Shown piece by piece: positions 1 to 5,806 of a stretch of 5,806 bases of DNA. The position numbers and the translations under genes were made by a program. Origin of the DNA: an uncultured Porphyromonas sp. GTDB lineage: Bacteria; Bacteroidota; Bacteroidia; Bacteroidales; Porphyromonadaceae. The notes below the pieces were generated by a model. It did no database searches, was not told the origin of the DNA, and saw nothing but the letters and a program-made list of their open reading frames with translations. The stretch's first letter is position 1, and each line of letters begins with the position of its first letter. Location of the stretch: NCBI GenBank assembly GCA_902490315.1, contig CABUDK010000054.1, positions 1-5,806 of the forward strand. Reading direction: 5' to 3'.

Positions 1-187
1 AGCAAGATCATCGAAAAAAACTTCGCTTTTTGCTTGCATTTGAACTTAGAAAGCAAAGGGCTACTCGTCTCGACGTTCTGCCAACGAAGTGCGTAGAGCT
101 GTCGACGGCTGGAACTTCAAGCATCTTTGCATCATCTACTTACTAAGAGGGGGCAAGGCGATGACAAACATTTGGTCTCAACGTGGT
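1..187. other. Intergenic region downstream of mutL, no gene supported
   Basis: The 187 bp after the mutL stop have no coding pattern I trust. An open frame on the plus strand from 89 runs to 529, but most of it is antisense to the conserved mutL C-terminus and it matches no family I know. I see no tRNA-like cloverleaf. The left 40 bp are AT-rich and contain the inverted repeat listed separately. A direct repeat GCATC-TTT-GCATC occurs at 121-133. The region may contain the mutL operon terminator and/or the promoter of a gene beyond the left edge, but neither can be assigned with confidence. Confidence 0.5.
2..37 (-). terminator. Possible weak terminator hairpin after mutL
   Basis: An imperfect inverted repeat: GCAAG (2-6) pairs with CTTGC (33-37), and inside it an A-run (14-20) pairs with a T-run (27-31) around the loop CTTCGC (21-26). 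On the minus strand this reads as an A/T-only inner stem whose 3' arm is a seven-base T-run. The position, about 150 bp after the mutL stop, would suit an operon end. However, the stem is AT-only with an asymmetric internal loop, and the T-run is part of the stem rather than following it. It could equally serve a gene off the left edge or be chance. Confidence 0.25.
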
Positions 188-2128
188 TTAGAACCACTTG
201 TCGATCTCCTCGGAGGTGAGGGAGACCATGATGGAGCGTCCGAGCGGGTCGAACTGCGAATTGGGTGTCAGAAAGAGGTCGGAGATGATCTGACTGGGCT
301 GCGCGGCACGTGCATGGAGTGTGTGACGCACCAGTTCGCTGGCTTGGCGAAGCGCTTCGCTGGAGAGGAAGAGCTGCGCAAGGAGTTCCGCAGGGGGAAG
401 CGTGGTGTCGGTATCGTCTTTGTCGACCTGATCGAGATAGTCGTCGAGCGTCTTGGAGATCATATCCGCAACGCCAATGGGGCGAAGGGGCTTGGGGACG
501 GAGGTGATGAGGTAGACGTTTTCGTCTGAGTCTGCGGACGCTTCTTCTTGTGAGGTGATTTCGAATCCGATCTGTCGTAAGCTCTCGATCAATTCGAGGT
601 GCGTCGGGTAGAGGTCGCTAGGTAGCGACAGTTCCTCGGCAAAGAGTAGCGGCTGCGCTTGGTCAGGCTGGAGTGTGAGGGTGGCTATCTGCTGCTCGTA
701 GTAGATGCGTAGCAGCGCGCGCTCGATCTGTATGACCGCGAGGCGGTCGCTCATCGTGGTAAAAAGGTAGCGCTCCTGATAGATGTAAACTAAGTTGGAG
801 CTATTGGCAGCAGGCTGAGAGGGGCTAGGGGAGACCGTAAAGAGTGGATCCATCTCCGTGGGGGCTGCTCCCGTAGGCTGGCTTGCGGGAAGTGTCGATT
901 CGCCTCGTCGCTGCTGGAAGTCGTCGATAAAGCTTTCCCAATGAGCGGGCGAGCCACTACTCATTGAGGAGAGCGGGTCGGTGGGTCGCTGTTCGTCCGT
1001 TGGTATTGCCTTAAAGGGATTGTACTCAGGGTCTATCTGTACGGGCGGTGGCTGGAGTGCAGTGCTGCTCTGGCGTGTAGCATCGTAGGCTGGTATCTCG
1101 ATGAGCTGGTCGGTGCTAAAGGTGATGGCGGGCATAGCACTGGTGGTGCTGAGGTGCTCGCGTAGCACTACCATGAGGAGCTTAAAGATAGCCTGCTCAT
1201 CGAGGAACTTGATCTCCGTCTTGGTCGGATGTATATTGACATCAATGCGACTGGGGTCTACCTGGAAGTAGATAAAGTAGTTGGGCTGGCTACCTGGCGC
1301 GATGAGATCCTCAAAAACGTTCATGACCGCACGGTGGAAGTAGGGGTGCTTCATATAGCGTCCATTGACAAAGAAGAACTGCTGGGCGCCTCTGCGCTTA
1401 GCATCTCGTGGCAGGGTGATGAAGCCTGAGACGTTTGCTAGCGGCCCTTGGTACTCGATCGGGATGAGCTGCTTGGAGTAGCTCTTGCCTAGGAGGTCTA
1501 CGATGCGATGCTGCAGGTCGCTCTTGGGGAGGTTGCGTATGAGCTTGCCCTCGGAGTAGAGGGTGAAGGCGATCTCGGGGTAGACCAATGCAATCCGCTC
1601 GAACTGGCGGTAGATGTGTCGTAGCTCTGTCTCGGAGCCTTTGAGGAAGCGTCGCCGTGCGGGGACGTTATAAAAGAGATTCTTCACCGTGATAGAGGTG
1701 CCTACCTCGGCAACGGTGGGGGAGGAGCTGAGGACCTCCGAGCCGTTGATCAAGAGCTTGTAGCCGATGTCGCTGTCGGCCTGTCGTGTGACTAGCTCAA
1801 TCTGAGCTACTGCCACGATGGAGGCAAGCGCCTCGCCGCGAAAGCCCATGGAGCGAAGCGTGAAGAGGTCGTCGACGGAGGAGATCTTGCTGGTAGCGTG
1901 CCGCTCGAAGGCCATACGAGCGTCTAGCGGACTCATACCGACGCCATCATCGATGACACGCATGAGCTCTTTGCCGGCATCTTGTAGCTCGATGGTTATC
2001 TGCGTGGCATGGGCATCGATGGCGTTTTCGACCAGCTCTTTGAGCATAGAGGCTGGTCGCTGGATCACTTCACCAGCGGCTATCTGATTGGCAATGCTGT
2101 CCGGGAGGAGGTGTATGATTTCGCTCAT
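188..2128 (-). CDS. mutL: DNA mismatch repair protein MutL
   Basis: MutL couples mismatch recognition by MutS to downstream strand removal; it acts on DNA in the cytoplasm as an ATP-gated dimer. The 646 residues are full length for the family. The N-terminal GHKL ATPase (about 1-335) has every expected motif: NQIAAGEVIQRPAS (14-27), catalytic Glu31 and Mg-ligand Asn35 in KELVENAIDA (30-39), DDGVG (60-64), RHATSK (76-81), GFRGEAL (95-101), VGTSITVKNLFYNVPARRRF (142-161) and DVNIHPTKTEIKF (296-308) with Lys303. A Pro/Ser/Gln-rich linker (about 336-445) leads to the C-terminal dimerisation domain (about 446-646). There the endonuclease motif DQHAxxE is degenerate: Q467-I468-E469 stands where DQH is expected, although E478 remains. 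The protein has no cysteine, so the ACR and CPHGRP metal sites are absent; the C-terminus reads DPLGRSIMV instead. QPLLF (492-496) resembles a sliding-clamp-binding peptide. The start overlaps the upstream stop (ATGA), and the bases before it on the coding strand are pyrimidine-rich with no Shine-Dalgarno sequence. Confidence 0.97.
   Translation of the reverse strand: MSEIIHLLPDSIANQIAAGEVIQRPASMLKELVENAIDAHATQITIELQDAGKELMRVIDDGVGMSPLDARMAFERHATSKISSVDDLFTLRSMGFRGEALASIVAVAQIELVTRQADSDIGYKLLINGSEVLSSSPTVAEVGTSITVKNLFYNVPARRRFLKGSETELRHIYRQFERIALVYPEIAFTLYSEGKLIRNLPKSDLQHRIVDLLGKSYSKQLIPIEYQGPLANVSGFITLPRDAKRRGAQQFFFVNGRYMKHPYFHRAVMNVFEDLIAPGSQPNYFIYFQVDPSRIDVNIHPTKTEIKFLDEQAIFKLLMVVLREHLSTTSAMPAITFSTDQLIEIPAYDATRQSSTALQPPPVQIDPEYNPFKAIPTDEQRPTDPLSSMSSGSPAHWESFIDDFQQRRGESTLPASQPTGAAPTEMDPLFTVSPSPSQPAANSSNLVYIYQERYLFTTMSDRLAVIQIERALLRIYYEQQIATLTLQPDQAQPLLFAEELSLPSDLYPTHLELIESLRQIGFEITSQEEASADSDENVYLITSVPKPLRPIGVADMISKTLDDYLDQVDKDDTDTTLPPAELLAQLFLSSEALRQASELVRHTLHARAAQPSQIISDLFLTPNSQFDPLGRSIMVSLTSEEIDKWF
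2125..2128 (-). promoter_or_regulatory. ATGA stop/start overlap coupling the small membrane protein to mutL
   Basis: On the minus strand the mutL ATG (2128-2126) and the TGA of the small upstream gene (2127-2125) share two bases. The preceding coding-strand bases are CT-rich (about 2129-2143, complement of aggaaggagaagaggg-type sequence), the opposite of a Shine-Dalgarno purine tract. Termination-reinitiation is therefore the most natural way for ribosomes to enter mutL. The overlap is read directly from the sequence; coupling is inferred. Confidence 0.7.
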
Positions 2129-2538
2129 AGGAAGGAGAAGAGGGGACCCTGTCTATAGTATAGTACCCAGACGATGAAGCCTAAGAGGATGAGCGTAAGG
2201 ATGCAGCGCAGGATGATGCCCGAGCGGGCGTAGTTGTCTATGCCTCGATCTCGCTGCTTCTTGAGATGACGTGTGCCACCGTAGAGGCTCTCGGAGAGAG
2301 TCTCACGAAAGGCTTCGCCAGAGCCATAGTCGGACTCTACTTGCTCTCTGTGGGCTCTGCCGGTGTCGTCGGAGACTGTGCCGGTACCGGTGTGGGCTTC
2401 GGTGTCGGAGCCTTCGGCAACTTCGAGCTCTCGTCTGATCTGCTCGATGCGTCGCTGGAGTTGCTCCTTCTTAGGATCCCAATAGATGGGCTGGTGGTGG
2501 AATGAGCGCGGTTGTCGTGGTCTGAATATGAGTCCCAT
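2125..2538 (-). CDS. Small single-span membrane protein upstream of mutL, function unknown
   Basis: A 137-residue protein of unknown function. Residues 1-22 are rich in Arg, Pro and aromatics (FRPRQPRSFHHQPIYWDP at 5-22). This resembles, from memory, an uncharacterised Bacteroidales family that sits beside mutL. Residues 23-42 are highly charged and probably helical or coiled coil; 43-107 are polar and likely disordered; 108-128 form one strong transmembrane segment, followed by a short tail. With no signal peptide and a C-terminal span, it is probably an inner-membrane protein with its N-terminus in the cytoplasm. Met1 is the only methionine, and the family-like motif begins right after it, which supports this start. 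That start lies inside the OstA-like gene, giving a 202-bp overlap in a different frame on the same strand. Its TGA (2125-2127) overlaps the mutL ATG as ATGA, suggesting translational coupling. It is likely real, because the recognisable motif and the membrane span lie in one frame. Confidence 0.78.
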   Translation of the reverse strand: MGLIFRPRQPRSFHHQPIYWDPKKEQLQRRIEQIRRELEVAEGSDTEAHTGTGTVSDDTGRAHREQVESDYGSGEAFRETLSESLYGGTRHLKKQRDRGIDNYARSGIILRCILTLILLGFIVWVLYYRQGPLFSFL

Positions 2539-4478
2539 GAGTATAGTGGTAAAAGGTGTATGTAGCTCTGTAGCGAGTCTGCGAGAGACTGTACGGAGCT
2601 GGTGTCGCTCTCTAGCGGGCGACGTATGTAGATGGAGAGAGGCGTCTCGGCTACGGCAGTCGTGTCGGGGACTGTCGTCTGAACGTCTGCTGGCTTAGGC
2701 TTCTCGATGGCTTGCTGGTACTCCTTGTAGAAGGCTTGCCATGCGGCTAGTCCGTCGAAGCCTTGGCTCATTTTGCTGTTCTGATTCTGCAGGGTAGCGA
2801 GCGAGTCGGTAGATTGTAGCGGTGCTGTGCGGTCAGGGATAACATCTTCGGGCGTGAGCGGACGCTGGTCGCCATGCCACTCGGCACCACTCATCTGACG
2901 CAAAGCATCGGTGAGGTCTTGGATCGGGTGAATCGTCCCCTCCGCCTTACCATGCCAGAAGATACGATCGAGCTTATCATCGACAATGTAAACGTCCATT
3001 TGCGGGTTCTGTACCTGGGCGAGGGCATAGTAATGCTTCGTCTTCTCCTGCTGAAGGTAGTAGCGTGACTCTACATTGGAGCGATAGAAAGCGTGGTCAA
3101 GAGTACCTTCGCGAAAGTAGGCTTGGATCGTATCGGCCTTGACACGATCCTGCTTGATATTATCGATCCAGCGCACTGTCGAGGCATTTTGCCAAGCGAA
3201 GGCATGATCGATCGTGTCGTTAGCAAGGTGGGCATAGATGGTGTCACCCTTGAGCTGTGTCGAGTCGTTCCACAAGATAGGACTGCCAAAGAGCTTGATG
3301 AGCGAGTCAACGGAAAAGTAGTGTATAGAGTCGCCGATGGCCTGTATATCCTTGCGGTACAGGCGCACATCGTGGTACCCCTTGGTGTACTTGACCTCTA
3401 GCGAGTCAGTAGTGCCTGGAGACGGGGGCAGGTTACGCTTGATCCCCTCCATGATCTCGGCAGACATATATAGTGTGTCCTTCTCGGAGTAGTCCATGAC
3501 GTAGGCTCGTCCTGTGGCGTAGACATAGCCGTTTGCCTCGTCCATATAGCCATAGTCACCGAAGTAGGTTACCTTGTCCTCTTGGTTGTCTATTACCACA
3601 TCATAGTAGGCTTGGCTGATCTGTCTCTTCTTGTCATAGAGTATCGAGTCGCCCGTCATGGTACCATCGGGATGCGTAATGAGAGAGCGATCGAGGAGGA
3701 TGCTCTGCTCGGTGTTTGTATTGTAAAAGCCTCGGTCGGTCTCTATCCTGACAGAGTCTTTGGTCTCTATAAGGGTGGGGCTGACGATACGACAGATTGA
3801 GGTCTTCGTATTGTAGTGCAGTATGTCGGTGTCGAGGGTAAAGCGGTCGTTCTCTAGGTGTACCTCGTTCTGAAAGAGTGCCTCGTCGGAGCTGGTGTTG
3901 TACTCACCGTAGATAGAGGTGAGCGTATTGACCGAGTCGGCCAGGGTGCCGAAGTTGTCGTAGTAACCGACCTTTTGGTTGCGATCGTAGAAGAGCCTCT
4001 CGGTGAAGAGTGTCGTCACATTCTTCGTCAATATCACATTGTCGTGCAGCTCTGCCATAGCGGTCATACCGTCGTACAGCATCTCTCCAGCGGTGATCGA
4101 GATCGAGTCTCCCTCTAGGATCTGCACATGACCGAAGGCGTCAAAGGAATTGGTCGTCTCGTTGAGATTGGCACTGTCGCAAGTCATGATCCAGCTGCCA
4201 TGCCTGAGACGCACATTGCCCGTAAGGATGACAATGTCAGGGTGTATCTCCTGATCGTGGCTGAGTACATCGGCATGGTCGAGGATGATGAGCCGCTTGC
4301 CTCGCACCATCGTGGGGGGAGGAGCTGGAGCATCCGCGACATGAGTGACGGGGTGTAGGCTCGCCGTGCCGCCCCATAGTGGTAGTCCCACAAAGAGTAC
4401 CACAGCGACCGCCACTAGCCCGCTGAGGGTGAGTAGTAGTCGCTGTGTAGTGGTCACTTGGTGAGATTGAAAGGACAT
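2337..4478 (-). CDS. OstA/LptA-family lipopolysaccharide transport-type protein with long C-terminal tail
   Basis: Predicted envelope protein of the OstA/LptA/LptD-N family, whose stacked beta-jellyroll folds carry lipopolysaccharide across the periplasm; the exact step in Bacteroidales is inferred. It has 713 residues. A short polar N-terminus leads into a hydrophobic segment at about 14-35, either an uncleaved anchor or a signal peptide. The beta-rich OstA region runs from about 62 to 546. It opens with the recognisable LTGNVRLRHG (85-94), MTCDSA (98-103) and FDAFG (112-116), continues in repeats of the D-x-I-x-Y/H type, and closes with W534 and RPLTPEDV (539-546). From about 550 the chain is a Ser/Thr/Pro/Gln-rich linker and tail. 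The start is fixed: an in-frame TAG at 4485-4487 sits just upstream of ATG 4476-4478. The gene follows the SurA-like gene by 66 bp. Residues 647-713 are encoded over the start of the next gene in another frame, and that tail looks low-complexity. The family call is good; a specific symbol such as lptA is not justified. Confidence 0.9.
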   Translation of the reverse strand: MSFQSHQVTTTQRLLLTLSGLVAVAVVLFVGLPLWGGTASLHPVTHVADAPAPPPTMVRGKRLIILDHADVLSHDQEIHPDIVILTGNVRLRHGSWIMTCDSANLNETTNSFDAFGHVQILEGDSISITAGEMLYDGMTAMAELHDNVILTKNVTTLFTERLFYDRNQKVGYYDNFGTLADSVNTLTSIYGEYNTSSDEALFQNEVHLENDRFTLDTDILHYNTKTSICRIVSPTLIETKDSVRIETDRGFYNTNTEQSILLDRSLITHPDGTMTGDSILYDKKRQISQAYYDVVIDNQEDKVTYFGDYGYMDEANGYVYATGRAYVMDYSEKDTLYMSAEIMEGIKRNLPPSPGTTDSLEVKYTKGYHDVRLYRKDIQAIGDSIHYFSVDSLIKLFGSPILWNDSTQLKGDTIYAHLANDTIDHAFAWQNASTVRWIDNIKQDRVKADTIQAYFREGTLDHAFYRSNVESRYYLQQEKTKHYYALAQVQNPQMDVYIVDDKLDRIFWHGKAEGTIHPIQDLTDALRQMSGAEWHGDQRPLTPEDVIPDRTAPLQSTDSLATLQNQNSKMSQGFDGLAAWQAFYKEYQQAIEKPKPADVQTTVPDTTAVAETPLSIYIRRPLESDTSSVQSLADSLQSYIHLLPLYSWDSYSDHDNRAHSTTSPSIGILRRSNSSDASSRSDESSKLPKAPTPKPTPVPAQSPTTPAEPTESK

Positions 4479-4544
4479 GAGACTCTATAGTCTAATGGGT
4501 AGAGATGTGGGTACGCGATCACCTCCTCTGAGGAAGCGTAGGTG
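4479..4544 (-). other. surA-ostA intergenic spacer with two short inverted repeats
   Basis: This 66-bp gap holds two small dyads. AGACT-ctat-AGTCT (4480-4493) lies one base upstream of the OstA-like start codon. CACCT (4520-4524) pairs with AGGTG (4540-4544), and TCCT/AGGA (4524-4527 and 4531-4534) could form an alternative stem that shares one base with it. Neither is followed by a T-run on the minus strand, so I do not call a terminator. I see no Shine-Dalgarno sequence and no convincing Bacteroidetes -33/-7 promoter. The likeliest reading is a simple intra-operon spacer. Confidence 0.4.
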
Positions 4545-5806
4545 CTACTTCTTGATCCAACCTGGATAGCGGAAGTCGCACTGCTGATAGTCAGGGCTGA
4601 TGCGTATATAAGTACTCTTCTGGTGCTGGACGATCCACTTGTCTAGCTCTTTCTGCTTCTTATCCTGCAGAGCTAGCTGCTTGATGAGCTGGAAGTCGGT
4701 AGCCATGTCGGCGCGGTGACCTGCGACGCGACGCTTGAGCTTGAGGAGTACGACCTGCGTATTGCCGTTGGCATCTTGAGAGACAAAGGCGGGAGAGACA
4801 TCGCCCACTTGCATCTTGTCTACATAAGATGCGAAGTCTTGCTGTAGCTCGGACATGGTAAAGAGTGCCGTGCCGTAGCGGTCGCTCTCGTAGTCTTCGT
4901 TGAGGAGGAGACCAAAGTTGTTTTTCGTCTCGTCGACATTACTGCATAGTACGACCGCCTCGTCAAAGGAGGTCTTGCCATTGCGTACCTGCACAGCGAC
5001 AGAGTCTGCTTTGTTGACGGCTTGCTGGAGTTTGTCAGGAGCCACACTGGGCTTGAGGAGTATGTGACGGAAGTTGATCGTGTTGTCACGCTTCTCGATA
5101 AGCTGTACGATGTGATAGCCCGTGGCGGTACGTATGATAGGAGAAACCTGCTTGGTGTCTGTCAATGCGAAGACAACCTGAGCAAACTCAGGCTCTAGAG
5201 AGCTGCGAGCTACGAAGCCATACTCGCCACCACGAAGTGAGGTGCGGGAGTCCTGAGAGTAGAGCCGTGCGATCGTAGAGAAGTCACGACGCCCTGCAAT
5301 TATATCATCGGAGTAGCTTCTGAGCTGCTCTTTGATCTGGTCAATAGCTGCGAGCTCGATGTCAGGGGTGATCCGAAGAGCTTGTACCTCGACGGCGTCA
5401 GGTATGTATGGCAAGCTGTCTTGTGGTATCTGAGCATAGTAAGAGCGGATCTCGGTGGGTGTTACTGCAACTCCCTGGATAATCTTCTGCTGCATCTGCC
5501 GAACGATCTCATTATTGACCGCCATGATGCGCTGCTGCTCACGAATGCTAGAGTAGGGACGATTGAAGTACTCCTCAAGACGCTCACGGGAGCCGATCTG
5601 CTGAACGAGGCTCTCCATAAAGTTATCCACAAATCGGTCTACCTTAGTATTATCCACCGAGATACTATCGATCTTAGCTTGGTTGAGGAAGAGCATCTGG
5701 ACCGCTAGTTGCTCCGTGAGGTAGCAGTCAGGATTCCCTTCGAGAGGCATTCCCTGAGAGCGCATGTAGAGCTTTTGGTTTTCTATCTCAGACTTGAGGA
5801 TAGGCT
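4545..5806 (-). CDS. surA: SurA-like periplasmic chaperone / peptidyl-prolyl cis-trans isomerase (5' end cut by window edge)
   Basis: Predicted periplasmic chaperone that helps outer-membrane proteins fold and carries parvulin-type rotamase repeats. The reading frame stays open to the window edge: 13 codons before the first in-window Met (5763-5765) read PILKSEIENQKLY, which fits the family's N-terminal region, so that Met is internal and the signal peptide lies outside; about 419 residues are visible. Counting from that Met, residues 1-110 are the helical SurA N-domain. Residues about 121-226 form parvulin repeat 1 (FSTIARLYSQDS at 162-173, RGGEYGF at 178-184, GYHIVQL at 216-222). Residues about 230-345 form a diverged repeat 2 beginning NFRHILLKP. 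The C-terminus CDFRYPGWIKK matches the tail I remember from Bacteroidales homologues. The stop is TAG at 4545-4547. It is the first gene of the visible run and lies 66 bp before the OstA-like gene, which suits a shared role in envelope assembly. Each parvulin repeat lacks one active-site histidine, so chaperone activity may outweigh catalysis. The family call is firm; the exact orthology to SurA is less so. Confidence 0.93.
   Translation of the reverse strand, partial: PILKSEIENQKLYMRSQGMPLEGNPDCYLTEQLAVQMLFLNQAKIDSISVDNTKVDRFVDNFMESLVQQIGSRERLEEYFNRPYSSIREQQRIMAVNNEIVRQMQQKIIQGVAVTPTEIRSYYAQIPQDSLPYIPDAVEVQALRITPDIELAAIDQIKEQLRSYSDDIIAGRRDFSTIARLYSQDSRTSLRGGEYGFVARSSLEPEFAQVVFALTDTKQVSPIIRTATGYHIVQLIEKRDNTINFRHILLKPSVAPDKLQQAVNKADSVAVQVRNGKTSFDEAVVLCSNVDETKNNFGLLLNEDYESDRYGTALFTMSELQQDFASYVDKMQVGDVSPAFVSQDANGNTQVVLLKLKRRVAGHRADMATDFQLIKQLALQDKKQKELDKWIVQHQKSTYIRISPDYQQCDFRYPGWIKK

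Noticed and set aside
52..90. Possible minus-strand promoter (TTGG, about 19-20 bases, then CCTTTGC) for a gene left of the window
   Set aside because: The -7 part lacks the TA of TAnnTTTG and the downstream gene is not visible, so the match is too weak to annotate.
89..529. Open frame on the plus strand, 146 codons, overlapping the mutL end
   Set aside because: Most of it is antisense to the mutL C-terminal domain, its product is charged and Gly-rich without any recognisable motif, and no good promoter precedes it. It is best explained as a shadow of mutL codon use.
3071..3401. Opposite-strand and same-strand open frames of about 100 codons inside the OstA-like gene
   Set aside because: They lie wholly within the conserved beta-repeat region of the OstA-like protein and resemble no family; they look like frame shadows.
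4520..4544. Terminator between the SurA-like and OstA-like genes
   Set aside because: The dyad CACCT/AGGTG is only five base pairs with competing inner pairing, and no T-run follows it on the minus strand.
5382..5708. Plus-strand open frame of 108 codons inside the SurA-like gene
   Set aside because: It is antisense to the SurA N-domain and first parvulin repeat, which are clearly coding, and it has no recognisable product.
5763..5765. ATG as the true start of the SurA-like protein
   Set aside because: The frame stays open upstream to the edge and encodes PILKSEIENQKLY, which continues the family's N-terminal region, and no signal peptide follows this Met. The true start lies beyond the window.

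Overview
The window looks like chromosomal DNA from a Bacteroidales bacterium. The best guess is a Porphyromonas-like member of Porphyromonadaceae with moderate GC (about 50-55% judged by eye). Three things point there: the SurA-like protein ends in the CDFRYPGWIKK-type tail I associate with Bacteroidales homologues; the small gene between ostA and mutL opens with an arginine/proline/aromatic-rich N-terminus of a type I recall from that order; and the order PpiC/SurA - OstA-like - small membrane protein - MutL is one I recall there. No start has a Shine-Dalgarno sequence, which also fits the phylum. The genus is inference from memory, with no database search behind it.

Layout: all genes lie on the minus strand and read from right to left. 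A SurA-like periplasmic chaperone/peptidyl-prolyl isomerase (5806 down to 4545) is cut by the right edge and lacks its signal peptide. After a 66-bp gap comes a 713-residue OstA/LptA-family protein (4478 to 2337). A 137-residue, single-span membrane protein (2538 to 2125) starts inside the ostA-like gene and overlaps it by 202 bp in another frame. mutL (2128 to 188) follows through a 4-base ATGA overlap. The last 187 bp (1-187) hold no gene I can support, only a weak inverted repeat that might be a terminator.

How the genes work together: the first two belong to outer-membrane biogenesis (folding of outer-membrane proteins, and lipopolysaccharide transport or assembly). The small protein is unknown but may be an inner-membrane protein. 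MutL is DNA mismatch repair. Tight packing and the lack of a recognisable promoter or terminator between genes suggest one transcript, with its promoter beyond the right edge.

I see no mobile element, CRISPR array, RNA gene or undescribed system. Three observations deserve a second look. The first is the long same-strand overlap between the ostA-like tail and the small membrane-protein gene. The second is that this MutL has no cysteine at all and has lost the DQH part of the endonuclease motif, so it is probably not a nicking MutL. The third is the complementary loss of catalytic histidines in the two parvulin repeats of the SurA-like protein.
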